DNA of 64,000 bases from Pseudobacillus lumedeiriae (lineage in GTDB: Bacteria; Bacillota; Bacilli; Bacillales; Domibacillaceae), in contig NZ_JAUIYO010000014.1 in assembly GCF_044891285.1 (NCBI RefSeq), positions 1-64,000 of the forward strand, in the 5' to 3' direction. The notes under the pieces were generated by a model. The model was not told the origin of the DNA. It saw only the letters and a program-made list of their open reading frames with translations, and did not search any database. Position numbers and translations under genes: made by a program. Positions 52,526 to 60,969 of the stretch are shown in pieces; the stretch's first letter is position 1; each line of letters opens with the position of its first letter.

Positions 52526-53479
52526 ATGAAGATTCGTTTTGGATATGTAGCTAATGCATTAGGATTATGGGATGCAAGTCCTTCAAAAACTTTAACTTTT
52601 GCACGGTATTCCGCTCTTCCTAGAAATGAACGAATGGAAAAGCTTAAATCTGTTGCTGCACAAAACCTGCATCATACTAAAAGAATTTTGTATTATAATA
52701 TTGCGCATGAAATAGAATTATATCGGTTTTCAAGCTCACTTGTTCCATTAGCCACTCATCCGGAAGTGATGTGGGATTTTATCACCCCTTTCAAAAACGA
52801 ATGGGCAGAGCTTGGACAATTAGTAAAGAAATTTAATCTTCGGCCGAGCTTTCATCCAAACCAATTTACTCTTTTCACAAGTCCCCGAGAAGAAGTCACT
52901 ATCAATGCGGTGAAGGATATGGAATACCATTTTAAGATGCTCGAAGCGATGGATGTATTGGACAGGGGAATCATTAATATTCATATTGGGGGAGCGTACG
53001 GGGATAAAAACATGGCATTAAGGCGCTTTCACCAAAATATAAAAAGATTACCTCAAGAAATTAAACATCATATGACACTTGAAAATGACGATAAGACCTT
53101 TAATGTGGAGGAGACCGTCACTACTTGTGAAAAAGAACGTATTCCGATGATCCTTGATTATCATCATCATATGGCAAATAAAGGGGAAGTGGAACTTTCT
53201 CTTTATTTACAGCGCATATTTAATACGTGGAATGCTTCTAACGCGGTGCCAAAAGTTCACATATCCTCGCCAAAGACAGAACAAGCCTATCGTTCCCACG
53301 CTGATTTTGTCTCTTTAGAGTTTGTCCTTCCTTTCTTAAAAATGGCAAAGGGGCTTAATCAAGATTTTGACATTATGATCGAAGCCAAACAGAAAAACCT
53401 TGCCATGCATAATCTTATAGAAGAGATCGCTTCAATCCGGGGAGTTAAACGTATATCAGGTTCAGCGGTGGAATGGTGA
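52526..53479 (+). CDS. uvsE: UV DNA damage endonuclease UvsE
   Basis: UvsE nicks DNA 5' of UV photoproducts. The 317-residue TIM-barrel protein has the family motifs RFGYVANALGLW at the start, SFHPNQFTLFTSP (metal His), NIHIGGAYGDK, LENDDKTF, LDYHHHMA and the final IEAKQKN. Metal-binding His/Glu/Asp residues are all present. ATG 52526 follows CAAGGAGAA; an earlier ATG 18 codons upstream has no ribosome site. It is a single gene. Confidence 0.93.
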   Translation: MKIRFGYVANALGLWDASPSKTLTFARYSALPRNERMEKLKSVAAQNLHHTKRILYYNIAHEIELYRFSSSLVPLATHPEVMWDFITPFKNEWAELGQLVKKFNLRPSFHPNQFTLFTSPREEVTINAVKDMEYHFKMLEAMDVLDRGIINIHIGGAYGDKNMALRRFHQNIKRLPQEIKHHMTLENDDKTFNVEETVTTCEKERIPMILDYHHHMANKGEVELSLYLQRIFNTWNASNAVPKVHISSPKTEQAYRSHADFVSLEFVLPFLKMAKGLNQDFDIMIEAKQKNLAMHNLIEEIASIRGVKRISGSAVEW

Positions 53480-53519
53480 GTGTAGACGGGGGTAAATGTT
53501 TATAACATTCTATCATGAT

Positions 53520-53555
53520 GAGGCTGTCCGATAAGGGGTATTTTAGGACAGCCTC
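53520..53555. terminator. GGCTGTCC-type hairpin
   Basis: GAGGCTGTCC and GGACAGCCTC form a 10-bp stem with a 16-base loop. No T tract follows on either strand. It lies between the convergent uvsE and PPOX-fold genes. Confidence 0.6.
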
Positions 53556-53597
53556 AAAGGAGTATACAGAATAGACTAATTTAGGTTACCTGCTCTT

Positions 53598-54020
53598 TTA
53601 TAATGTAAGCTCTTGCGGCGGTTCACCTTCAGTGTTTAAAATACGAATAGTGTCCGGCTGAATTTCGAGAAATACGTAGTTCGGATCTTCTGGGCCGTTG
53701 AACCATTGATTAAAGGATTCATCCCAGAATTGTTTTTTCAGATTTTGTGAATCGTTAATGGAAGACGTTCCGGAAATTTGAACATAGGCATCGCCTTGGC
53801 CTTCATTTTCGTAGCCTAACAAGACAGAAACGAACGAATTTTTTTCTATTTCCTCTATTTTTTCAGTATCCTTTTTTGTTGGTGTATACAATGTTAATCC
53901 TTCATTGTAAAACGTCATATATCGGGAATGCGGCTTATTATTTTCAACTGATGAAAGGACGCCCGTTTTGTGATCAGAGATGATTTTCATTGCTTGCTCT
54001 TTTAGTTCTTGGCTGCTCAT
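53598..54020 (-). CDS. pyridoxamine 5'-phosphate oxidase-fold stress protein
   Basis: The 140-residue protein has the split-barrel flavin-binding fold of the general stress protein 26 family: TGVLSSVENNKPHSRYMTFYNEGLTLYTPT in its N-terminal half (motif core HSRYMTF). It likely binds FMN or a similar flavin. The start ATG at 54020 follows AAAAGGAGTAG. The next gene on the strand is a DUF4025 gene, 29 bases upstream, so they may share an operon. Confidence 0.85.
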   Translation of the reverse strand: MSSQELKEQAMKIISDHKTGVLSSVENNKPHSRYMTFYNEGLTLYTPTKKDTEKIEEIEKNSFVSVLLGYENEGQGDAYVQISGTSSINDSQNLKKQFWDESFNQWFNGPEDPNYVFLEIQPDTIRILNTEGEPPQELTL

Positions 54021-54048
54021 TGATTCTACTCCTTTTCTATACATTTTT

Positions 54049-54216
54049 TTACTTTTTATGTTGTCGCTCTATCTTTTCGTCTATGCTTCCTTCGGTGTAA
54101 GTGTCGGTTGCTTGTTCGTGAACGATGGCTAATCCTTGATCCGTTTCCTTCGAGCTTTCATAATCATTAAAGTGAAACGTTTTTCCTGCTGGTGTGTTTT
54201 CTTCTTTTTTCTTCAT
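54049..54216 (-). CDS. DUF4025 (YozQ-like) small protein
   Basis: The 55-residue product contains GLAIVHEQATDTYTEGSID, matching the YozQ/DUF4025 core (GLATTHEQVSDTYMEG). It is soluble and charged. AAAGGATCG precedes the ATG. It lies just upstream of the PPOX-fold gene on the same strand. The function is unknown; such proteins are often stress or spore associated. Confidence 0.78.
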   Translation of the reverse strand: MKKKEENTPAGKTFHFNDYESSKETDQGLAIVHEQATDTYTEGSIDEKIERQHKK

Positions 54217-54291
54217 CTATGCGATCCTTTCTAAAATGTTGTCTGTTTAGTTTGTGAATGGTTGGCTCAAATGATTCATAGCCGGCTTTTT

Positions 54292-55113
54292 TCATTGATC
54301 ATCGACATAGCGTCCGTAATCAGGAACAGCGACTTCTTCAAATTGGGAGACTAAATCATGAAGTCCTTCGTTTAATTCCCTGCCTGTTACTTCTACTCCA
54401 TGCCCTGTTGCCGCAATATCAGGCTCAAGAGCAGCTAACTGAGCGACAGAAGATTTCGCTGCTTTCCAGTCAGTCGTTAAATAACGGGGAGGACCGTGAA
54501 ACTCTTTCTCTTGTGTCAGAACTTTGTATAAGGCATCTTGCTTGACTGTTACAAAAGCATCCCCGGCAATGAGCACACGATCAGATGGCCGGAATAAAGA
54601 AATATGTCCGGGTGAGTGGCCCGGTGTATGATACCAGCGCCAGTCCGGCATAGGAGGAATTGTCCCATCTGCCGGTAAAGCGTTGATCCACTCTGTCACA
54701 TTGATCGCTTCTGTCGGAAAAAGCGGCGACATTTTTGCTACTAGGCCGCCTTCAACGGACGCATCCGGCTCGGGGTAATCTCTTTTTCCTGTTAAATAAG
54801 GAAGTTCTAGTTCATGAGCATAAATAGGTACATCCCAATGCTGAACCAGCTCCTCTAACGCACCCACATGATCAAAATGACCGTGGGTTAAAATGATTGC
54901 TTTGGGCTTCGCATGCTGACCAAATAATTTTTCTGCCTCCCGAATAATTTTTTCAGCAGAGCGGGGCATCCCTGCATCTACGAGCACCCAGTCATCTTTA
55001 GTGCCGACAAAGAAGAGGTTGACAATTTGTACCGTATACATATGAATATCAGGCTGAATAGCCGCCAATCTGCCGCTGTTGACGGACGAAGCGGGGATCC
55101 ACTTATCTTCCAA
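54292..55113 (-). CDS. metallo-beta-lactamase-fold hydrolase
   Basis: The 273-residue protein has the MBL zinc motif LTHGHFDHVGALEE, the second His in YHTPGHSPGHISLF, the Asp in IAGDAFV and the last His in GHGVEVTG. These are the ligands of a binuclear Zn or Fe site. The substrate is unknown. Start is TTG 55113 with AAGGAGGAATGAACA upstream. It is a single gene. Confidence 0.88.
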   Translation of the reverse strand: MEDKWIPASSVNSGRLAAIQPDIHMYTVQIVNLFFVGTKDDWVLVDAGMPRSAEKIIREAEKLFGQHAKPKAIILTHGHFDHVGALEELVQHWDVPIYAHELELPYLTGKRDYPEPDASVEGGLVAKMSPLFPTEAINVTEWINALPADGTIPPMPDWRWYHTPGHSPGHISLFRPSDRVLIAGDAFVTVKQDALYKVLTQEKEFHGPPRYLTTDWKAAKSSVAQLAALEPDIAATGHGVEVTGRELNEGLHDLVSQFEEVAVPDYGRYVDDQ

Positions 55114-55308
55114 TGTTCATTCCTCCTTATTGCTTTTTCTCTTTTACTATATCCGCCAATTGGAATAAAAAACGGAATAATTATAATAAAAAGCAGAAAG
55201 GACCAAAATCGTTATGGCTTTTCTGTTCACGTTTCATCCAAATGAAAAAATTCATAATACTTGTCCTTTTTTCATATGTTGTCATATAACTGATAGGGAG
55301 GGAAAGGG

Positions 55309-55731
55309 ATGCAATTTTATTACGGTCCGCAAATGCCGCTCCGTATTTTAGATGAAGCGGAGTTTTGGAAGCACCAAGAGGAAGAACATACTGTCGTGAT
55401 TAGAGAGCTTTTGCCTGATTTAGAGACAAAGTATGTCGATGCATTAAAGAAATGGGAAAGTGCGCTGGCAGATACGCATCAAAAAATTGTTCAGTTTATT
55501 GAAGCGTTGTCACGTTCAGGAAGCTATATTCCTGCTTCACTCCATCAGGAAGTATTAAAGTTAACCGAGTTTTGTTTAAAGCAAAGCATGGACTTTATTG
55601 AACTGTGCCGGCAGATTAGAGATCAAAGTAAAGCGGTGAAGGACAATAAAGTCGCTGTAGCAGTATTGAATCATATTATTCGGGAATCAGAGTATTTTAT
55701 CGGTATTGCTCGTGCTTTATTATCTGCTTGA
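55309..55731 (+). CDS. DUF2935 family protein
   Basis: The 140-residue soluble helical protein has FWKHQEEEHTVVIRELLPDLE at its start (core EFWKHQEEEHT) and HIIRESEYFIG at the end. These residues, rich in His and Glu, resemble the metal-binding helix bundles of DUF2935. GGGAGGGAAAGGG precedes the ATG. Function unknown; a ferritin-like fold is inferred only from the helix pattern. Confidence 0.8.
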   Translation: MQFYYGPQMPLRILDEAEFWKHQEEEHTVVIRELLPDLETKYVDALKKWESALADTHQKIVQFIEALSRSGSYIPASLHQEVLKLTEFCLKQSMDFIELCRQIRDQSKAVKDNKVAVAVLNHIIRESEYFIGIARALLSA

Positions 55732-55759
55732 ATCTAATTGTGAACAGTGAATAGAAAAA

Positions 55760-55790
55760 AGAGGATCAAAAAAATTTTGGTCCTTTTTTA
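55760..55790 (+). terminator. terminator after DUF2935 gene
   Basis: AGGATCAAAA and TTTTGGTCCT pair, followed by a T run. Confidence 0.7.
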
Positions 55791-55913
55791 TTTTGTATAA
55801 GGAAGTCATATAATTATGGATTTCTCTATTTTACATAGAAGATTCGTTTATTCATTGAATAATGTGGTAAGAATGTTGAAAGAAGGAATAAAAGACAAAA
55901 AGGAGAGAAAAAT

Positions 55914-56117
55914 ATGGGCATTGCTAATATTGGTATACCTGGCTTAATTATCATTTTAGTCATCACATTGATTATTTTTGGACCAAAAAAACTGCCAGAG
56001 ATCGGTGCTGCTTTTGGACAGACGTTGTCTGAATTTAAGCGTGGAGCTAATAAGTTAATGGAGGAAGAAGAAAGCAAGGAGAAGCTGAAAAAAGAGGAGC
56101 AGCTTCCAAAAGCATAA
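55914..56117 (+). CDS. tatA: twin-arginine translocase subunit TatA
   Basis: TatA forms the membrane pore of the Tat pathway that exports folded proteins. The 67-residue product has a hydrophobic N-terminal helix (PGLIIILVITLIIFGP), the FGPKKLPEIG hinge and an amphipathic helix (AFGQTLSEFKRGANKL), then a charged tail. It begins after AAGGAGAG and is followed 16 bases later by tatC, making the operon. Confidence 0.94.
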   Translation: MGIANIGIPGLIIILVITLIIFGPKKLPEIGAAFGQTLSEFKRGANKLMEEEESKEKLKKEEQLPKA

Positions 56118-56133
56118 ATAGGGGGTGAACAGG

Positions 56134-56901
56134 GTGGGGAACCCAGAAACCACGGAGGAAATGCCTCTTACTGTGCCAGAAGAGGAACAAACAGTCGTTG
56201 AGCATTTAACTGAATTAAGAAAAACGTTGATCTATTCCGTTGCTTGTGTTCTTTTGTTATTCGTTTGTATGCTTTTATTTATGCATAAAATTATCCCATT
56301 CCTGTCTCATGAGCATAAGCTGGTCATGCTTGGGCCTCTTGAAGTGGTGAAACTCTATGCTGGTATTGGTTTAGTGCTCGCACTCGGCTTGTCCGCTCCA
56401 TTTATCTCCTGGCAGCTATGGCTGTTTTCACGGCCCGCTTTGACAAGGCAGGAAAGCAAAGCGGCCCTTCTGTTTTTACCGGCTATTTTCGGAAGCTTCT
56501 TGGCAGGAATCTCGTTTGGTTTTTATGTTGTTTTTCCGACGGTCTATTACTTTTTAATGGGGCTTGGGGAAAAAAACTTTGAAATGATGGTGACAGCGAA
56601 GGAGTATTTTCACTTTTTAGTGATGACGACTGTACCGATAGGGATTTTATTTGAAGTGCCGCTTTTATTAATGTTTTTAACAGCGATCCAGCTTGTGACA
56701 CCTGCTAAACTAAAAAAAGCAAGAAAGTATGCGATACTTGTGCTTGCTGTGGTGTCTGCTTTAATTACACCGCCTGATTTTCTTTCACAGCTGATCGTTC
56801 TCATTCCGCTTATTTTGCTGTATGAAACAGGGATCATGTTGTCTGCATTCACAGTAAAGTGGATGAAACGCAGGCAAAATGCTCAAGCAAATGTCACATA
56901 A
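56134..56901 (+). CDS. tatC: Tat translocase subunit TatC
   Basis: TatC recognises the twin-arginine signal. The 255-residue protein has six membrane helices and the N-terminal VEHLTELRKTLIYS motif, the LFEVPLLLMF segment and a final VSALITPPDFLSQ. The start is taken as GTG 56134, seven bases after AGGGGGTGA; the in-frame GTG at 56125 overlaps that ribosome site. With tatA it forms a minimal two-component Tat system. No obvious substrate is next to it. Confidence 0.93.
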   Translation: MGNPETTEEMPLTVPEEEQTVVEHLTELRKTLIYSVACVLLLFVCMLLFMHKIIPFLSHEHKLVMLGPLEVVKLYAGIGLVLALGLSAPFISWQLWLFSRPALTRQESKAALLFLPAIFGSFLAGISFGFYVVFPTVYYFLMGLGEKNFEMMVTAKEYFHFLVMTTVPIGILFEVPLLLMFLTAIQLVTPAKLKKARKYAILVLAVVSALITPPDFLSQLIVLIPLILLYETGIMLSAFTVKWMKRRQNAQANVT

Positions 56902-56925
56902 TGAAAATTGTTTGATAGAAGAAAA

Positions 56926-57042
56926 GGTTGACTCAAAAATAAATCATCTAACCCTGCCGCGCTAATATACTGTATAGAGGAGGAACCAATATCTCCCATA
57001 TATAATATATTGAAAATAAGGTTAGATTTTTTTGAGTCAGCC
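56926..57042. repeat. long inverted repeat between tatC and holin-like gene
   Basis: GGTTGACTCAAAAAT...CATCTAACC at 56926-56953 pairs with GGTTAGATTTTTTTGAGTCAGCC (57020-57042) around a 66-base loop. It may be a bidirectional terminator or a small MITE-like insertion. The loop contains a ribosome-site-like GAGGAGG. Confidence 0.5.
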
Positions 57043-57049
57043 TCTTTAT

Positions 57050-57391
57050 TTAGTCGGAGCTATCCTTTTTTTCCTTTTCCTCTTCCGTCGATATAAATGC
57101 ACCCTTATGAGGGTCCCACTTTCTGCCGCTCTTTTGCTCGTTTAATCCATAAATCGTATGATGAATTAAATCCCTAGATACCACGGTTGCGCCCGTTACG
57201 AGTATCCCTTGAACGACAGATTCTATTGCAAAGCCATAATGCAGCAGACAGGCGATAACAGCAAAAGATAATTTTATCCAAGCATGGCTCCAAAAAGGTA
57301 TATGAGGTGTTTGTCTTAAGAGCAAACCGATAAAATACAACACAGGAACTAAAATGAACGCATCGGACCTAATATACATATGAAAATCCAT
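57050..57391 (-). CDS. phage holin-like membrane protein
   Basis: The 113-residue protein has three hydrophobic segments (about residues 9-22, 33-48, 55-70) and a charged C-terminus. It matches the phage holin superfamily V-type layout (FILVPVLYFIGLLLRQ, ESVVQGILVTGATVVS). No lysin gene is adjacent, so it is likely a domesticated gene or remnant. The ATG at 57391 follows AGGGAGAGAAGAC; the longer frame lacks a ribosome site. Confidence 0.65.
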   Translation of the reverse strand: MDFHMYIRSDAFILVPVLYFIGLLLRQTPHIPFWSHAWIKLSFAVIACLLHYGFAIESVVQGILVTGATVVSRDLIHHTIYGLNEQKSGRKWDPHKGAFISTEEEKEKKDSSD

Positions 57392-57558
57392 CTGTCTTCT
57401 CTCCCTGAAGTTCTTAGGCAGTACAAATAAACCTGAAATAATATATTCCAAGCCTCGACTCTTTGTGTGTTTATTTACCACATAAAATGTGATTAATTAA
57501 GAATGAAAAAGAAGACTTTTCCGAATATGTAAAAACGATCCCGTTTCAATGGGGATCG

Positions 57559-57801
57559 TCATTTCTCGCCAAATTTCATAAATGTCATTTCATCTTCGAC
57601 CAATCCGCAGACAGCGCATTGGATTCTTCGTGCCGGACCATTATAAACGGTATGAAGAGGGCCTGGATTGTCGGTACTTTCAAAACGTTCGATGACTTCT
57701 CCCGTCTGAGGGTCTAATCTGACTGCATGGGCAACTTGTTCAACAATATTAAATCTGGACCGGTTCGTTTTGCAGTTTGGACAACAGTATCGAGTACTCA
57801 T
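57559..57801 (-). CDS. small zinc-ribbon protein
   Basis: The 80-residue protein begins MSTRYCCPNCKTNRSRFNIVEQ and ends with a CAVCGLVEDE motif. Two CxxC pairs (CPNC, CAVC) suggest a zinc ribbon. The central LDPQTGEVIERFES segment is conserved in unassigned Bacillus proteins sometimes annotated as DNA alkylation repair, for which I see no evidence. AATAGGAGGTTCTT precedes the ATG. Confidence 0.75.
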   Translation of the reverse strand: MSTRYCCPNCKTNRSRFNIVEQVAHAVRLDPQTGEVIERFESTDNPGPLHTVYNGPARRIQCAVCGLVEDEMTFMKFGEK

Positions 57802-57875
57802 AAGAACCTCCTATTCTACATGTTAGTAAGTATGATGCCCAAAAACAGTAATGATTATGAAGTCTCTATGTGAAC

Positions 57876-57908
57876 AAGGCTGTCCCATTAAGCAGGGACA
57901 GCCTTTTT
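57876..57908. terminator. GGCTGTCCC-type terminator
   Basis: AAGGCTGTCCC and GGGACAGCCTT pair (57876-57886, 57895-57905) around 8 bases, followed by TTT. It lies between the zinc-ribbon and ykpA genes, both on the minus strand. Confidence 0.8.
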
Positions 57909-57923
57909 GCATGGATTGAATGA

Positions 57924-59552
57924 TCAACCGACGTGTTGATACATTTCTTTTACTTGTTTTTGCAAGTCAGCGTTCTCTAAATATTCATCGTAAGTCATCT
58001 CTTTATCGATCAGTCCGTTCGGCGTAATATCCATGATCCGGTTGGCGATCGTTTGGATGAATTGATGGTCATGAGAAGCGAAAATCATAGACCCTTTAAA
58101 ATTCGATAAACCATTATTTAAAGCAGTGATAGATTCAAGGTCTAAATGGTTTGTCGGCTCATCTAACAGCAGGACATTCGCACCTGAAAGCATCATTTTT
58201 GATAGCATACAGCGTACTTTTTCTCCTCCCGATAAGACATTCGCTTTTTTTAGGGCTTCTTCACCAGAGAAAAGCATGCGTCCTAAAAATCCGCGCAGGA
58301 AGCTTTCACTTTCATCTTCAGGAGAATACTGGCGCAGCCACTCAACTAGTGTTAATTCTGAGCCGTCGAAGTAATTACTGTTGTCTTTCGGAAAGTATGA
58401 TTGGCTCGTTGTAACGCCCCATTTGTACGTTCCACTGTCTGCTTCCATTTCACCGGCTAAGATTTTGAACAGCGTTGTTTTAGCGAGCTCGTTCGTTCCA
58501 ACGAGAGCGATCTTATCATCTTTATTCATAATAAAGCTGAGATTATCTAATACTTTGACGCCATCAATCGTTTTTGTCAGCCCTTCTACACGAAGAAGGT
58601 CATTCCCGATTTCACGTTCTGGTTTAAAGTGGACGTACGGATATTTACGGGAAGAAGGCTGAATATCGTCCAGTGTGATTTTGTCAAGAAGCTTCTTCCG
58701 GGATGTCGCTTGCTTCGACTTTGACGCATTGGCACTAAAGCGGGCAATGAACGCTTGCAGTTCTTTAATCTTTTCTTCTTTCTTTTTATTCGCATCTTGT
58801 GCCATTCTTGATGCGAGCTGGCTTGATTCATACCAGAAGTCATAGTTACCAACATAAATTTGGATCTTACCGAAATCAAGGTCGGCAATGTGTGTACATA
58901 CTTTGTTTAAGAAGTGACGGTCATGGGAAACGACAATAACCGTGTTTTCAAAGTGGATTAAAAAATCCTCCAGCCATTGAATCGCTTGGATATCCAAATG
59001 GTTCGTCGGCTCGTCCAGCAGTAAGACATCCGGCTTTCCAAAAAGAGCCTGTGCCAATAACACTTTTACTTTTTCAGAACCAGTTAATTCCGCCATTTTT
59101 TTCGTATGAAGGTCTTCAGACACGCCAAGGCCTTTTAAAAGAATAGCGGCTTCAGATTCTGCTTCCCAGCCGTTTAATTCAGCAAACTCGCCCTCAAGCT
59201 CCGCCGCTTTCATGCCGTCTTCATCTGTAAAGTCTGCTTTCATGTAAATCGCATCTTTTTCCTGCATAACTTCATAAAGACGTGTATGCCCCATAATGAC
59301 TGTTTTTAATACTTCTTCTTCTTCATATTCAAAGTGGTTCTGTTTTAACACAGCCATACGGGAGCCTGGTGTCATGGAAACATGGCCCGTTTGAGACTCT
59401 AATTCTCCTGATAAAATTTTCAGGAACGTAGATTTTCCAGCTCCGTTTGCCCCAATTAACCCGTAACAGTTCCCCGGAGTAAATTTAATGTTAATATCTT
59501 CGAATAATTTCTTATCGCCGAAGCGTAAACTGACATCTTGTACAGTAATCAA
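57924..59552 (-). CDS. ykpA: ABC-F type ATPase YkpA
   Basis: ABC-F proteins bind ribosomes and influence translation or antibiotic resistance. The 542-residue protein has two ABC domains. Domain 1 shows GANGAGKST, domain 2 the degenerate GTNELAKTT. Both have the signature (SGGEKVRCMLS in the second) and Walker B LLLDEPTNHLD. It matches B. subtilis YkpA closely along its length. Start is TTG 59552, with GGAGGACGAACAAT upstream. There is no membrane domain. Confidence 0.93.
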   Translation of the reverse strand: MITVQDVSLRFGDKKLFEDINIKFTPGNCYGLIGANGAGKSTFLKILSGELESQTGHVSMTPGSRMAVLKQNHFEYEEEEVLKTVIMGHTRLYEVMQEKDAIYMKADFTDEDGMKAAELEGEFAELNGWEAESEAAILLKGLGVSEDLHTKKMAELTGSEKVKVLLAQALFGKPDVLLLDEPTNHLDIQAIQWLEDFLIHFENTVIVVSHDRHFLNKVCTHIADLDFGKIQIYVGNYDFWYESSQLASRMAQDANKKKEEKIKELQAFIARFSANASKSKQATSRKKLLDKITLDDIQPSSRKYPYVHFKPEREIGNDLLRVEGLTKTIDGVKVLDNLSFIMNKDDKIALVGTNELAKTTLFKILAGEMEADSGTYKWGVTTSQSYFPKDNSNYFDGSELTLVEWLRQYSPEDESESFLRGFLGRMLFSGEEALKKANVLSGGEKVRCMLSKMMLSGANVLLLDEPTNHLDLESITALNNGLSNFKGSMIFASHDHQFIQTIANRIMDITPNGLIDKEMTYDEYLENADLQKQVKEMYQHVG

Positions 59553-59801
59553 TATTGTTCGTCCTCCATTTATCTATAATCGTATCGATTATATCATCTT
59601 ATAGAAGGAAAGGGGAAGGTTGTTCTGCATAGCAGTTCAAAGACTTTTATGCACGAAACCCGTCAAGCGTATCAAGAGCAGCGGCAGGGAACATTCTTGA
59701 AGCATAAATATTTAAATGAAAATAATTCTTAAATCAAGGCACATGTACGCATAGTTGGCATATGAATGAGTATGTGAAAAAACAAAATGATTTTTCCGGC
59801 C
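59553..59801. other. intergenic spacer, ykpA to doxX
   Basis: No gene is seen. It includes the ykpA leader and an AT-rich run; ACATGTACG (59741) and a nearby CATAGTTGG lie here without a clear role. Confidence 0.4.
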
Positions 59802-59825
59802 ATATATCTCTAATTAGAGATATAT
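59802..59825. promoter_or_regulatory. MhqR-type operator (perfect palindrome)
   Basis: The core ATCTCTAATTAGAGAT (59806-59821) sits in a perfect 24-bp palindrome. The B. subtilis MhqR box as I recall it is ATCTCGAATTCGAGAT, so arms and spacing agree. It lies 100 bases before a DoxX gene, and MhqP in the MhqR regulon is a DoxX-family protein. Confidence 0.6.
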
Positions 59826-59924
59826 CAATATGAGGTTTGGAGGGAGGGTGTGAAAATATTTAATCAGCTTGTGAGAGAACAGAGCTCTTTCAGGAACTTT
59901 AAAAATTATTAGGAGGAATGGAAC

Positions 59925-60320
59925 ATGGTAGACATGGGATTATTACTGATTCGTTTAGTGATCGGTTTAGCTTTTGTAGGACACGGTGCTCAAAAACTAT
60001 TTGGCTGGTTTGGAGGATATGGTTTAAAAGGAACGGGGGGCTGGTTCGAATCTATTGGTATGAAACCTGGAATCATAATGGCGTTATTGGCTGGTCTAGC
60101 AGAGTTCGCAGGCGGAGCAATGTTTGCACTGGGACTTTTCACGCCCCTTGCTGGAGTAATCATTGCTGGAACGATGTTCATGGCTATTGTTAAAGTTCAT
60201 GGCCAGAATGGATTTTGGGCTGCGCAAAATGGTTATGAGTATAACTTAGTATTGATAGCAGCTGCCATTGGTGTCGGAATGATTGGTCCTGGTCAATATG
60301 CTTTGGATGCTCTCTTGTAA
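59925..60320 (+). CDS. DoxX-family membrane protein
   Basis: The 131-residue protein has four membrane helices and the DoxX motifs IRLVIGLAFVGHGAQKLF and GLAEFAGGAMFALG. DoxX members (MhqP, CatD) take part in thiol- or quinone-stress responses and redox reactions in the membrane. TAGGAGGAATGGAAC precedes the ATG at good spacing. An MhqR-like operator upstream suggests induction by quinones. Confidence 0.88.
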   Translation: MVDMGLLLIRLVIGLAFVGHGAQKLFGWFGGYGLKGTGGWFESIGMKPGIIMALLAGLAEFAGGAMFALGLFTPLAGVIIAGTMFMAIVKVHGQNGFWAAQNGYEYNLVLIAAAIGVGMIGPGQYALDALL

Positions 60321-60477
60321 GAAAGTAACAGGTGAAGTGAGTCATTCCTATTGTTGAGGAATTTAATAAGTTAATGTGTAAAAGAATTTCAAATGCAGAA
60401 CTTATGCAAGTTATGAAACCTTTTTTGTCATTCATTTCTAAATTAAACAGAGAATACTGTGCAGATCATGATGTACT

Positions 60478-60519
60478 AAAGGGATACACCCGGCTTTTTT
60501 TCACCAGTTGTATCCCTTT
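60478..60519. terminator. inverted repeat between doxX and zinc-finger gene
   Basis: AAAGGGATACA and TGTATCCCTTT form a perfect 11-bp stem around a 20-base loop. It likely terminates the convergent transcripts. Confidence 0.65.
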
Positions 60520-60561
60520 GTCGATAGGTGTTCTTAATAGAACGCAATACATTTTTATCAC

Positions 60562-60738
60562 CTATTTATAGGTGAATTCCCGCCCAAATTCGCTGCCAAG
60601 AAAGTGATCTTGAAATCGAAAAGAAAGGTGGTTTCCTACACCATGACAATGTTTGCAGACTCTGCTTGCGCGGAACCCTCTGATCAGAGGAACTCTTCCG
60701 AATCCATTGCACTCTTCACAAACCCGTTTATACGTCAT
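60562..60738 (-). CDS. small protein with DnaJ-type zinc motifs
   Basis: The 58-residue protein has two CxxCxGxG-like units (CEECNGFG and CKHCHGVG), the DnaJ cysteine-rich-type repeat, as in small Bacillus zinc-finger proteins. Function unknown. AAAGGGGGAATTTG precedes the ATG at 60738, better than the upstream open frame. Confidence 0.72.
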   Translation of the reverse strand: MTYKRVCEECNGFGRVPLIRGFRASRVCKHCHGVGNHLSFRFQDHFLGSEFGREFTYK

Positions 60739-60969
60739 CAAATTCCCCCTTTCAAAGGTAATCAATGAACATGCTTTTTCTCATTATACCCACTAGACAG
60801 GCTGTTTAATCTGTAAGTTAATGAATCCCTATCTTCGTTCATCTCTAGGTTTCTTTATAAAACATCTTCCGTTGTAAAATAAAAAGGAAATTATTTTAAA
60901 AATGGGTTTGACTTTAAGGAATTTTCTGATAAGATTATCTATATTCATTAAATCCCATCTGTAAAGTAG
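60739..60969. other. spacer upstream of cysH
   Basis: This spacer holds the zinc-finger leader and the cysH promoter region. TTGACT near 60907 is a candidate -35, but no good -10 lies 16-18 bases away. No S-box or T-box was recognised. Confidence 0.35.

Noticed and set aside
57559..57801. DNA alkylation repair annotation for the 80-residue zinc-ribbon protein.
   Set aside because: It has no HEAT-repeat or glycosylase features; only zinc-ribbon cysteines are visible.
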